Assembly: GCA_023954815.1 (NCBI GenBank)
Contig: JAGSHB010000057.1
Span: 1-32,404, forward strand
Origin: Myxococcales bacterium
Lineage (GTDB): Bacteria; Myxococcota_A; UBA9042
DNA: 32,404 bases
Reading direction: 5' to 3'
The notes under the pieces: model-generated
Seen by the model: only the letters and a program-made list of their open reading frames with translations
Told to the model about the DNA's origin: nothing
Databases searched by the model: none
Shown: one piece after another, positions 1 to 7,746 of the stretch
How positions within the stretch are numbered: the stretch's first letter is position 1
Layout: each line of letters opens with the position of its first letter
Made by a program: the position numbers and the translations under genes

Positions 1-1
1 G

Positions 2-76
2 CAGAAGTGCGCCGACTGCCTCAAGGCCGAGTGCGACGGCGAGTACGACAAGTGCATCGCTGGCGACAAGAAGTAG
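2..76 (+). CDS. 3' end of a Cys-rich protein gene (partial)
   Basis: Only the last 24 codons and the TAG stop lie inside the window. The visible tail is rich in Cys, Lys, Asp and Glu, with cysteines in a CxxC...C...C pattern (KCADC, AEC, DKC). It is followed at once by a strong intrinsic terminator, which supports it as a real gene end. Its character resembles the secreted Cys-rich protein encoded further right at 2537, so it may belong to the same class of exported, disulfide-rich proteins. It has no C-terminal membrane helix of the kind seen there. The function cannot be called from this fragment. Confidence 0.6.
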   Translation, partial: QKCADCLKAECDGEYDKCIAGDKK

Positions 77-113
77 GCTCGAACGAGTCAACTGAACCCT
101 TCACACAGGTTCT

Positions 114-158
114 AGCGGCGGGGGATGCACAGCGATGTGTGTCCCCCGTTCGCTTTTT
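114..158 (+). terminator. Rho-independent terminator of the Cys-rich gene
   Basis: A long hairpin with outer arms AGCG/CGCT and inner arms GGGGGATGCACA/TGTGTGTCCCCC pairs throughout with two G-U pairs around a GCGA loop. It is followed directly by five T residues. It lies 38 bases after the upstream stop codon. Confidence 0.85.
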
Positions 159-418
159 GCCTGCGCTCAGTGGGGATCAATCCAGCAGCGTACGCGTAGG
201 CTGGCGCACAGATTGGCCCTGTTTCGGCGCCGCCGGCACGAAGGAACCAGTCCGGATTCTGAATGATTTGGGCAACGGAGAAAAAGGCACCGACACGGTG
301 TTGACAGGCGCGCCGAGTGTCATGCATTGTCCGCCTCCGCGGTGGGGACGCCGCGCCTGATGTTTGCCCCTGCGCGGGGTAACCCCTAGATTGCCCCTCT
401 GCGGGGCGTGCCTACTTC
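159..418. other. Intergenic stretch before the tRNA genes, with two tandem hairpins
   Basis: I see no convincing gene here. Just before the tRNA, two short similar hairpins stand in tandem: GCCCC-tgcgc-GGGGT at 366-380 and GCCCC-tctgc-GGGGC at 393-407. They could be processing or pausing elements in the tRNA leader, or a small duplication. A possible promoter lies at 301 and is listed separately. Confidence 0.5.
301..331 (+). promoter_or_regulatory. Possible sigma-70 promoter for the tRNA unit
   Basis: A perfect TTGACA -35 hexamer at 301-306 is followed after 18 bases by a weak -10 (CATTGT, 325-330), with a TG just upstream. It would start transcription about 80 bases before tRNA-Phe. The -10 match is poor, so this rests mainly on the -35 element and the position. 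Confidence 0.3.
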
Positions 419-491
419 GCCCAGATAGCTCAGTCGGTAGAGCAGGGGATTGAAAATCCCCGTGTCGGCGGTTCGATTCCGTCTCTGGGCA
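419..491 (+). tRNA. tRNA-Phe (anticodon GAA)
   Basis: A complete cloverleaf is visible. Acceptor arms GCCCAGA (419-425) and TCTGGGC (484-490) pair perfectly. The D stem is GCTC/GAGC, and the anticodon stem GGGGA/TCCCC encloses the loop TTGAAAA with GAA at 452-454. The T stem GGCGG/CCGTC encloses TTCGATT. The discriminator is A491. The genome continues CCG, so the 3' CCA is not encoded and must be added after transcription. Confidence 0.97.
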
Positions 492-571
492 CCGCAGCCG
501 CAACAACATTGAAGGCTCGGTAGCGCCACGCGCAGCCACGGTGGGACCCAGGCAGTCCCGCTGCAGTTCCT

Positions 572-647
<76 letters not shown>

Positions 648-698
648 AGCGGCTTCGGCTGCACCTACATCCGGCCCAAAGGCCGTCCCCCTTTGTGA

Positions 699-737
699 GG
701 CCATTCGTACCGCGTGCGAATGGTCTTTCTTTCTTTT
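699..737 (+). terminator. Rho-independent terminator of the tRNA unit
   Basis: A nine-pair stem GGCCATTCG/CGAATGGTC (one G-U pair) with a nine-base loop is followed by a T-rich tail TTTCTTTCTTTT. It closes the Phe-Ala tRNA transcript and separates it from the aminopeptidase gene. Confidence 0.85.
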
Positions 738-784
738 GCGCTCGGTATCAGGTGATAACGCGCCCGACCCAGCCAGGAGTGACT

Positions 785-2242
785 ATGAGCCAGCTCACCT
801 TCTCTGCCAGTGCCGATGATTTGGCCGCCGTCGACCAGTTGATTGTCATTGGCCGCAGCGCCGATCTCGCTGCAGGCTGGCCCTTCGCTGATCTTCCCGC
901 CCATGTCGCGGATTGGGGCGCTCGCTTGGCGGCGGATGCGCGGCCGGGTCGTACCGGTGGTCCTGCGACGACCCTGCTCCCGTCCGGGGATGGCCCCAGC
1001 AAGCTGTCTGTGATCGCGCTGCACGACTCGGTGACACGCCACGTCAGTGACACACGCGCCGAAGAGATTTGGGGGCAGCTTCGTGGCTTGGCGAGCGGCT
1101 TGTCCGGTCAGGTCGGTGTCCTTGTTGCTATGGCCGATCCAGCCCACGCGCTCGGCGCTGCACTCGGTGTGGCTCGCTGCTTCCCGCTGTACAGCCGCAA
1201 GACGAAACCCAATAAATTGTCCGGCATTACGGTGGGATTGTGCCATTCCGGCGGCTGGATTACCGATACGACTGAGAGTGGCATCGCTGCGGACGCCATT
1301 CGCCTCACGCAGCGCGTCGTCGATATGCCGCCGGCAGAGCTCGACACCCAGACCTTCGAAAATGAGGCGCGTCAGGCGGTCGAGCACCTGCCCAACGTGA
1401 GCGTAACTAGTATCGTGGGCGACGACCTGCTCCAGGCAGGGCTCGGTGGTCTGCACGCTGTTGGACGCGCGGCAATGGTGGCTCCTCGCCTCGTCGTCCT
1501 CGACTACGAGCCCCCCGGAGCGACCGAGACGATCGCATTGGTGGGCAAAGGGCTGGTGTACGACACCGGCGGTCTCAGCCTGAAGATCGTTGGCGACCGC
1601 ATGCTCACGATGAAATGCGACATGGGCGGCGCAGGCGCGGTCCTAGGCGCTTTCACACTGCTAGCTCAGACCAAACTTCCCAAGCGTGTCATCGCTGTGC
1701 TGGCCATGGCTGAAAACGCCATTGGGCCCGACAGCTACCGCCCCGATGACGTCCTTAAGATGCACTCTGGCAAGACCGTGGAGATCAACAACACCGACGC
1801 CGAAGGTCGCCTCGCGCTGGCCGATGCGGCGAGCTTTGTGGCACGCGGTTACGAGCCTGCGGTCATCATCGAGGCAGCGACGCTGACAGGCGCGCAGCTG
1901 ATGGCTACCGGCAAGGCCCACGCAGGTATCTGCGCTACCGATGCCGACCTTGAGCAACGCGCTTTGGCCGCCGGACTCGCGACGGGCGATCACTGCCTCG
2001 CGATGCTCTGGAGCCCCGCGCACATGCGCGCCGAATTCAAAAGCAAGGTCGCTGACATGCGCAACTCTGTCGCCGATCGCATGAACGCGTCGTCGGCTGC
2101 TGCCGGATTCTTTGTCTACAGCCACATCGAAGACACCGGCTCACGCTTCTTGCACATCGACCTCGCTGGCCCGTCCTTCCGCGACAATCGCGCAACCGGC
2201 TACGGTGTTGGACTGATCACAGGTGTCGTGCGCGAGTTCTAG
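785..2242 (+). CDS. Leucyl aminopeptidase family protein (M17, NPEPL1-like)
   Basis: A two-metal cytosolic aminopeptidase of peptidase family M17, releasing N-terminal residues from peptides. The 485-residue product carries the family signatures: the metal/substrate lysine in VGKGLVYDTGG (K255), the metal ligand in MKCDMGG (D279), and the hallmark NTDAEGRL at 336-343. The context AENAIGP...SGKTVEINNTDAEGRL looks closer to the NPEPL1-like branch than to classical E. coli PepA. The ATG at 785 has AGGAG a few bases upstream. The frame stays open further left, but only by running through tRNA-Ala, so longer starts are rejected. An in-frame GTG at 779 is the only close alternative. It lies alone downstream of the tRNA terminator. 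Confidence 0.9.
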   Translation: MSQLTFSASADDLAAVDQLIVIGRSADLAAGWPFADLPAHVADWGARLAADARPGRTGGPATTLLPSGDGPSKLSVIALHDSVTRHVSDTRAEEIWGQLRGLASGLSGQVGVLVAMADPAHALGAALGVARCFPLYSRKTKPNKLSGITVGLCHSGGWITDTTESGIAADAIRLTQRVVDMPPAELDTQTFENEARQAVEHLPNVSVTSIVGDDLLQAGLGGLHAVGRAAMVAPRLVVLDYEPPGATETIALVGKGLVYDTGGLSLKIVGDRMLTMKCDMGGAGAVLGAFTLLAQTKLPKRVIAVLAMAENAIGPDSYRPDDVLKMHSGKTVEINNTDAEGRLALADAASFVARGYEPAVIIEAATLTGAQLMATGKAHAGICATDADLEQRALAAGLATGDHCLAMLWSPAHMRAEFKSKVADMRNSVADRMNASSAAAGFFVYSHIEDTGSRFLHIDLAGPSFRDNRATGYGVGLITGVVREF

Positions 2243-2388
2243 GCAGGTGGGAGCTATTTGTGCTCGCGCGGCAGACGTTGACCGAATCGCTCATCGGACG
2301 TAGCTGTGGAATTGCACATCACTTCGTTGAATTGCCTGTTCATTATTTCCACATGACGCTGTGCTGACGATACTGAGTCTCATAGACC

Positions 2389-2405
2389 GTGCGGTCCGTC
2401 CGCAC
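2389..2405. promoter_or_regulatory. Inverted repeat, possible activator site
   Basis: A perfect 6-base inverted repeat GTGCGG-N5-CCGCAC is centred about 100 bases upstream of the start site predicted from the -24/-12 promoter at 2474. That is a usual distance for an enhancer bound by a sigma-54 activator. No second copy was noticed nearby. Confidence 0.3.
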
Positions 2406-2473
2406 GACTATGATCCTCATTATAGATGTAATGTCATACGGATAAGAGAATCGCGCACCAACAGCTTTCGTCC

Positions 2474-2489
2474 TGGCACGGAACCTGCT
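2474..2489 (+). promoter_or_regulatory. Sigma-54 (-24/-12) promoter
   Basis: The sequence TGGCACGgaacCTGCT matches the RpoN consensus TGGCACG-N4-TTGCW at all but one position, with the required GG-N10-GC spacing. It lies about 50 bases before the ATG of the Cys-rich protein, giving a predicted leader of roughly 35-40 bases that contains a good GGAGG. An inverted repeat upstream could serve as the enhancer. Confidence 0.6.
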
Positions 2490-2536
2490 CTTGTAAGGTT
2501 CCGACATCGGCGGCCATGCCGCCTGGAGGATGAGCG

Positions 2537-3841
2537 ATGCGACCCATGAATTGGACCCTCTCTGTAGCGCTGCTGTGTAGCGCTGCTGTTATCACAACGG
2601 CATCTCCCGCTTCCGCGCTGTCTTCGTGCGGCAAAGATAGCGACTGCAAGACAGCTGGGGACGTCTGTCACGGCGGCACTTGCCTACCGAAAACGAAACA
2701 GTGCAAAGCCGACACGGACTGCAGTAGCCACGAAGCGTGCGACATGACATGCCCGCACGGTGGGTCGGCAACCAGTACGACGGTCTCTGTTCCGCCGTCG
2801 GAGACCGGCACGGCGACGGATGGAGAGGGCCAGTCAGGTAGCGATGACTCGAAGTCTGAAGATGGCGAAGAAGCTGGCGGCAGCGGCTCCAGCGGCAGTG
2901 CTTCAAGTGGCAGTGGCTCGGCAAGCGGTTCCGGCGGCAGCGCATCGAGCGGCGACGGAGGCGGCACGAGCAGCGTGAAAGCCTGCCCCAAGGAGGTCGG
3001 CGTCTGCGTGGCATCTATCAAGAAGGTAAAAGCTGACGCACAGTGCCAGAGCTTTTGCGCGGCCGCCGCCAAATGTGGCGGGATGACCGGAGGCTCGAGC
3101 TCGAGTTCCTCGTCGGGCGGCACCGCAACGCCAAGCCCCACGCCGGCACCCGATACAGAGGGCAGCTCGGGGAGTGATGCCACCGACACCCCACCGAGCA
3201 GTGGTGCAGGCAGCGGCGCAACCCCGCCGTCGAGCGGCGGCGCCGACGATGCCAACGGCGATGACGACGGCGAACCGTCGTCCGACGGTGAGAAGAAAGA
3301 CGCCGACGCTGACAAGAAGGCTCCAGACGGTGAAGCGACGGACACCAAGACCACCGTAGACACCGGCGCGTGCGAGTTCATGTGCGCTGTTATCAAGTTG
3401 GAAAAAGTCGCTGAGAGTGAGTTTCAGGCCGCGGTCAAATGCGTGACGGACAACGCGAGCAAGACCTGCAACGACATCGAAAAGACATGCGACAAGGAGT
3501 TCGACGCTGTCGATGACGCCATGAAGAAAGATGGGGACAAGCTTCAAGTTGCCCTCGCTGGTGGATTCGGTGGCAGCGAGGCATCGCTGAGCGGGACCGC
3601 TCGGAATAATGAAGACGACAAGAGCACTGGTGGCACAAACACGTCAGGAGATGGCGGGCAGCCAGCGTCTTCGGAGGCCGCTGGTAACGGCGCTGCCGCA
3701 GGCGCGGGTGGCGCGACGGGCTCGGCGGCAGCATCTGGCGGGTGCACGGCTGGATTTGCTCCGCGCAATGGCGCCACTGGCTTGATGATCGTGTTCATGC
3801 TGCTCTGTGGCGCGGTGCTCTTGCGACGCCAAGAGAGCTAG
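2537..3841 (+). CDS. Secreted Cys-rich, Ser/Gly/Asp-rich protein with MYXO-CTERM-like tail
   Basis: A 434-residue exported protein of unknown function. Residues 1-27 form a Sec signal peptide ending ASPASA. Next comes a short disulfide-type module with the repeated pattern DSDC...GDVC..GTCL and DTDC..HEAC, as found in many myxobacterial surface proteins. Long low-complexity Ser/Gly and Asp/Glu/Pro linkers separate further cysteine clusters (about residues 150-180 and 275-320). The end is GGC (Cys403), a hydrophobic helix at about 414-428, then RR. That Cys-helix-Arg layout resembles MYXO-CTERM sorting tails, though only one Cys is present. The ATG has GGAGG 7 bases upstream. A sigma-54 promoter precedes it and an intrinsic terminator follows. 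It is probably surface-anchored; no enzymatic motif was seen. Confidence 0.8.
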   Translation: MRPMNWTLSVALLCSAAVITTASPASALSSCGKDSDCKTAGDVCHGGTCLPKTKQCKADTDCSSHEACDMTCPHGGSATSTTVSVPPSETGTATDGEGQSGSDDSKSEDGEEAGGSGSSGSASSGSGSASGSGGSASSGDGGGTSSVKACPKEVGVCVASIKKVKADAQCQSFCAAAAKCGGMTGGSSSSSSSGGTATPSPTPAPDTEGSSGSDATDTPPSSGAGSGATPPSSGGADDANGDDDGEPSSDGEKKDADADKKAPDGEATDTKTTVDTGACEFMCAVIKLEKVAESEFQAAVKCVTDNASKTCNDIEKTCDKEFDAVDDAMKKDGDKLQVALAGGFGGSEASLSGTARNNEDDKSTGGTNTSGDGGQPASSEAAGNGAAAGAGGATGSAAASGGCTAGFAPRNGATGLMIVFMLLCGAVLLRRQES

Positions 3842-3896
3842 GACGAATCGCACTCGATTCGGCGCCCCGTATCAATCGACAATCACTCGCGAAAGT

Positions 3897-3939
3897 GGCG
3901 CCCTCTCAGGCTTGGCTTGGGAGGGCGCCCTGGTTTTTT
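3897..3939 (+). terminator. Rho-independent terminator after the Cys-rich gene
   Basis: Arms GGCGCCCTCTC and GGGAGGGCGCC form an 11-pair stem (one G-U) around an 11-base loop. A six-T run ends it. The reverse strand lacks a T run, so it acts mainly on plus-strand transcripts. Confidence 0.88.
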
Positions 3940-3967
3940 GTGGTGCGGTGGGCATGGACCGTTTGAG

Positions 3968-5089
3968 TCAGCCCGCCGGGGCGCTGTCAGCCGCGCCTTC
4001 CTGCTCACCAGCGAGTTGCCCACAGGCTGCGCCGATGTCCTGGCCCTTTGACTCGCGCAAGCTAATGGATGCGCCGAAACGGCTGACTCGGTCAGCAAAG
4101 GCGCGGACGCGGTTGCGACTCGGTCGTTCGTAGGGCGCTCCAGGCCACACATTGAACGGGATCGCGTTGATATGCGCGTCGACAGCCAGCGCCATGTCGG
4201 CGAGTCGCTCCGCATCTGCGTCACTATCATTGACGCCCTTGAGCAACGCGTATTCGAACGTAATCTTGCGATGGTGACTCGGAGGAAGCGCCTCCAGGAC
4301 CTCCACCATCCGACGAATCGGCACGCCGCGGTTCACCGGCATCAGGCGATCGCGCACCTCATCGGTTGTCGCCGTCAATGACCAGGCCAAATGGAGGTTT
4401 GGATGGACCGCAATCAGCCCCGGCACGCGCTTGGCCAGCCCCACGGTGGAGACCGTGATCCGGCGTGGAGAAAAGCCAAACCCTTTGGCGTCGGTCAGGA
4501 TGGAAATGGCATCGACAAGCGCCGTGAAGTTATCCAGCGGCTCGCCCATGCCCATGAATACAAGGTTTTGGGGCCGTGCGGCGAGCGGACCAGAAACACC
4601 ACCGGACACGCCGCCGCGCACCTTTCCCTCAGCGGCACGCATTCGGCAAGCAATAGCGACTTGTTCGACGATCTCACCGGCCGTCAGATCCCGACGGACC
4701 CGAATTCGACTCGTGGCGCAGAAGTCGCAGCCCATCTTGCAGCCAACCTGGCTCGACAGACACTGCGTCGTCCACCCGCCAGCCATGGGCATCACAACAG
4801 ACTCGATGACCTGCCCATCGGCGCACGCCAGCACCAGTTTTTGTGAACCGTCGATCGCCGACACCGGGGCATGAACGACCGTCAGCTTGGGAAAAGGCAA
4901 CGCCTCGGAGACCGCGGCCCGCAAACGCTTCGGCAAGTCACTCATCGCATCAAGATCTCGTTCCATCTGCACATGCAACCACCGAAACAGCTGGTCGGCG
5001 CGAAACTTCTTGAAGCCCGCTCCCACAAACGTCTCGCGAAGGACCGGCAACGGCATGCTGGCGAGATCGAGATTCGCGAACGCACTCAT
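3968..5089 (-). CDS. rlmN: 23S rRNA (adenine(2503)-C2)-methyltransferase RlmN
   Basis: A radical-SAM enzyme that methylates C2 of A2503 in 23S rRNA (and A37 of some tRNAs in known homologues). The 373-residue product has the iron-sulfur motif CKMGCDFC (Cys117, 121, 124), the SAM-binding MGMGEPLDN at about 179-187, and the C-terminal methyl-carrying cysteine in AACGQLAGE (Cys356). The companion cysteine in the CLSSQVGC stretch is also present. The length is normal for the family. A small Gly/Val/Ser-rich insert near residues 156-168 is unusual but falls in a loop. The ATG at 5089 is chosen because GGAG lies 7 bases upstream; an upstream TTG at 5107 lacks this. It is divergent from the response regulator gene. 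Confidence 0.95.
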   Translation of the reverse strand: MSAFANLDLASMPLPVLRETFVGAGFKKFRADQLFRWLHVQMERDLDAMSDLPKRLRAAVSEALPFPKLTVVHAPVSAIDGSQKLVLACADGQVIESVVMPMAGGWTTQCLSSQVGCKMGCDFCATSRIRVRRDLTAGEIVEQVAIACRMRAAEGKVRGGVSGGVSGPLAARPQNLVFMGMGEPLDNFTALVDAISILTDAKGFGFSPRRITVSTVGLAKRVPGLIAVHPNLHLAWSLTATTDEVRDRLMPVNRGVPIRRMVEVLEALPPSHHRKITFEYALLKGVNDSDADAERLADMALAVDAHINAIPFNVWPGAPYERPSRNRVRAFADRVSRFGASISLRESKGQDIGAACGQLAGEQEGAADSAPAG

Positions 5090-5257
5090 AGGGCTTCTCC
5101 AAACCAATTGCCACGCTCAATGGAACAGGAGCATTGCCAGCGCGTCATACCAGCGCGCGATCCTCCTGCACAAGACCACATCCGAATTCGGCTAGGCCAC
5201 AGAATGTGTCTCAAATCGCAAGGTGGAGGTTGCGAAGCGCGGGCTGACACTTTACCA

Positions 5258-5278
5258 TGTGTCTCAACTTGAAACACA
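5258..5278. promoter_or_regulatory. Imperfect palindrome before the response regulator gene
   Basis: Arms TGTGTCTCAA and TTGAAACACA flank a single C, with one mismatch out of ten. It sits in the divergent region between rlmN and the NtrC-type regulator, about 70 bases before the regulator's start. It is a plausible operator, possibly autoregulatory. The right arm shares TGAAACA with the palindrome at 10434. Confidence 0.35.
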
Positions 5279-5344
5279 GTCCGGCCAACACCCCGTCGCG
5301 GCGCGATGGCTGTTTTACCGGGCGCTTGAGACGTTGGAGAGTCG

Positions 5345-6811
5345 GTGTCGACGAAGCAAGAAAAAGCTGCAGTGTTGGTGGTCGAAGACGACGCAGTGTT
5401 TCTAAAAATAATCGAGGGGGCGCTTGAAGCCCTCGAATGCGGCGTGATCGCGGCAACGACGCGTCAGGAAGCGATCTCTCGCGTCAACGAAGGGCATCAT
5501 GGGGTGATCTTGCTCGACGTCGAGCTCCCCGATGGTAGCGGTCTCGACATGATTCAGGAGCTCAAGCAGATCCAACCCAACAACCCGATTATCTTAATGA
5601 CGGGCGACCACGCCGGTGAACGGGCCATCAGCGCAACGCTGGCCGGCGCATTCGACTTCATCACCAAAGACCAACAGTTCAACAACCGGGTCTTCATTTC
5701 GACGCGGAATGCGCTCGATTCGATGCAGAAGGAAGATCGGATTCAGAGTCTGACGCACACGAGCACTGGCCGCCGCGGCGCATCCCCGATCATCTCACGT
5801 TCTGCGGAGATGGCGGTTGTCCTGGCGGACATCGACAAACTTGGCACGTCCAAAGTCAGCGTGCTGATTCAGGGAGCGAGCGGCACCGGAAAGGAAGTCG
5901 TCGCTCACGCCATTCACGATGCCGGGCCGCGGCGGACAAGCCCATTTATCGCCGTAAACTGCGCTGGCATCCCGGATTCCCTGCTCGAAAGCGAGCTTTT
6001 GGGCTACGAAAGAGGGGCCTTCACCGGCGCCGTTGCGCGGAAGATCGGTCGATTCGAAGCGGCCCATGGCGGCACGATCTTTCTTGATGAAATCGGCGAA
6101 ATGAGTCTACCGCTGCAAGCGAAGCTACTCCGAGTGGTTCAGGACGGTCGTTATGAACGGCTCGGAGGAAATCAGACGATCGAGGTCGATGTTCGAGTCC
6201 TGTCGGCTACCAACCGCGATCTGACTCAAATGGTCGAGGATGGAACCTTTCGCGAAGATCTCTACTACCGACTCGCAGTGTTCACGCTGAATCTTCCGTC
6301 GCTAGCGAAGCGAAAGGACGATGTGGAACCGCTCGTTCGCCATTTCTTGCGCAACGCTTGCCGTGACGAGGACAAGACCGAACCGCAGATTTCCAGTGAA
6401 GTGATGCACATGCTCAAGCAGCACCCGTGGCCAGGCAATGTGCGGCAGCTGCAAAACGTCATTCGCCACGCGGTTGTTGTCGGGGACGGCGAGTGGATGA
6501 CCATCGGCGATCTGCCGAGCTCCTTCACCCGTGGATTGTCAGAGCTGCAGCAGCATCGCAGCCAACCAGACATGGCGTTCCTACCGGCGCTTCAGACTTC
6601 GACACCAATGCCCTCAAGGCTCGATACAGCACTGTCGTATGCTTTTCCCGACTCCCAGATTCTACCGTCGACGGACGATCTGGAAGCCGCAGCGATTCGG
6701 TTGGTCATGAAGCGGCTCGATGGCAATCGCAAACGCAGCGCTGAGGTGCTCGGGATCAGCCGTGCGACGCTCTACCGACGACTCGATGCGACGACTGCCA
6801 AAGCAAATTAG
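5345..6811 (+). CDS. NtrC-family sigma-54-dependent response regulator
   Basis: A 488-residue transcription activator that opens RNA polymerase-sigma-54 complexes using ATP. The receiver domain (about 8-125) has the acidic pocket EDD at 14-16, phospho-acceptor Asp58, Thr86 and Lys108. The AAA+ domain follows, with Walker A GASGTGKE (177-184; Ala where Glu is usual), an intact sigma-54-contacting GAFTGA loop (224-229) and Walker B GGTIFLDEIGEM (242-253). The C-terminus (about 455-482) is a Fis-type helix-turn-helix ending in ISRATLYRRL. It starts with GTG, with GGAG 5 bases upstream. No sensor kinase is adjacent, so it is an orphan in this window. Its stop overlaps that of the convergent DUF2520 gene. 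Confidence 0.93.
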   Translation: MSTKQEKAAVLVVEDDAVFLKIIEGALEALECGVIAATTRQEAISRVNEGHHGVILLDVELPDGSGLDMIQELKQIQPNNPIILMTGDHAGERAISATLAGAFDFITKDQQFNNRVFISTRNALDSMQKEDRIQSLTHTSTGRRGASPIISRSAEMAVVLADIDKLGTSKVSVLIQGASGTGKEVVAHAIHDAGPRRTSPFIAVNCAGIPDSLLESELLGYERGAFTGAVARKIGRFEAAHGGTIFLDEIGEMSLPLQAKLLRVVQDGRYERLGGNQTIEVDVRVLSATNRDLTQMVEDGTFREDLYYRLAVFTLNLPSLAKRKDDVEPLVRHFLRNACRDEDKTEPQISSEVMHMLKQHPWPGNVRQLQNVIRHAVVVGDGEWMTIGDLPSSFTRGLSELQQHRSQPDMAFLPALQTSTPMPSRLDTALSYAFPDSQILPSTDDLEAAAIRLVMKRLDGNRKRSAEVLGISRATLYRRLDATTAKAN

Positions 6812-7746
6812 TCGCGCGAATCGAGGGCGCGCCGAACGTGCGTCGCCTGCTCCTGTGATAGTCCGCCGACGTCCATGACCAACTCCAGTAGGATCATCGA
6901 CAGCTGCCGGTGGACGTCTCTGCCACCGCCAGAGAGCGCCTCAAGATGACCTGTGAGCGTCGCTGCGTCCCCACGCCCAACTGCACCGGTCAGGCCATCC
7001 GCCAAACTCGCGCCGGGCGCCAAAGACGCCGCCGTCACAGCATCGAGGGCCGTCCGGGCAAGGTGGACAAGTGCGGGTCTCGCCACGGCTGAGGGGAGCT
7101 CACACTGGGCGCACAAGCGCTCCCCAATCGCCAACAGAGCTACTAGATCATTGGCCACGACGGCTGCGGCTCCGTGATAGGCCATGCGCCGGCCCAGCGG
7201 CACGACGTGTGGCGAGCCTCCCAGGGCGGTTGCGAGCCAGTGGGCGTGTGGCAGCGCGCTGTCGTCGCCTGCGAGCGCAAAGAAGGCGCCGTCGAGCGGC
7301 GCGGTTGCAGCAGCGACCAAGTCACCTGTATTGCGAGCTGCGACCAGCGGATCAGGGATCGCCGCAAGCGGATGACAAGAACCCACAGCGGCGGCAACTG
7401 AACCTGAGCGCAGGACTTCCGGGCTAGCAGCACCACTGAGATGGAGCCAAACTTGACGGTCACTGGCGGCCCGCGAGTTTTCCCACTGAGTTGCAGCCTT
7501 CGTCAGGTCACGATCGGCAGTCGCGAAGGCGACGATGTCGGCAAGGGTCTGCGCCTGACTTGGCGTTTGAATGATGGTGAGGGTCTCCGGGAGCGTGTGG
7601 CGCTGAATTTGTGCCCGCCGGTCCGCAGAACGACAAACCAAGGTCACGTCACACGCTCCCGGGCCGGAGGAGAGGCCGAGTGCGACGGCGAGTCCCGCGC
7701 GGCCCGCCCCCACGACGGCGACCCTGGGCTGATCGGGACTACGCAT
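6808..7746 (-). CDS. Rossmann-like / DUF2520 oxidoreductase-like protein
   Basis: A 312-residue protein with an N-terminal nucleotide-binding fold (VAVVGAGRAGLAVAL, GxGxxG at 13-18) and an all-helical C-terminal half. This is the two-domain layout of the Rossmann-like plus DUF2520 family, related in fold to ketopantoate and pyrroline-carboxylate reductases. The substrate is not established for the family, and I do not assign one. The preferred ATG overlaps the end of nadD by 8 bases, indicating translational coupling; an in-frame ATG three codons upstream is possible. It is the last gene of a minus-strand operon, and its TAA overlaps the TAG of the plus-strand regulator. Confidence 0.8.
   Translation of the reverse strand: MRSPDQPRVAVVGAGRAGLAVALGLSSGPGACDVTLVCRSADRRAQIQRHTLPETLTIIQTPSQAQTLADIVAFATADRDLTKAATQWENSRAASDRQVWLHLSGAASPEVLRSGSVAAAVGSCHPLAAIPDPLVAARNTGDLVAAATAPLDGAFFALAGDDSALPHAHWLATALGGSPHVVPLGRRMAYHGAAAVVANDLVALLAIGERLCAQCELPSAVARPALVHLARTALDAVTAASLAPGASLADGLTGAVGRGDAATLTGHLEALSGGGRDVHRQLSMILLELVMDVGGLSQEQATHVRRALDSRD

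Noticed and set aside
2946-3120. Short Ser/Gly codon repeats in the Cys-rich gene considered as a CRISPR or tandem-repeat array
   Set aside because: The units are irregular, coding and without spacers; they are low-complexity linker codons.
2668-3396. 242-codon minus-strand frame opposite the Cys-rich gene
   Set aside because: Its Pro/Leu/Ser low complexity is the reverse reading of the Ser/Gly/Asp linkers; there is no ribosome site or signal peptide.
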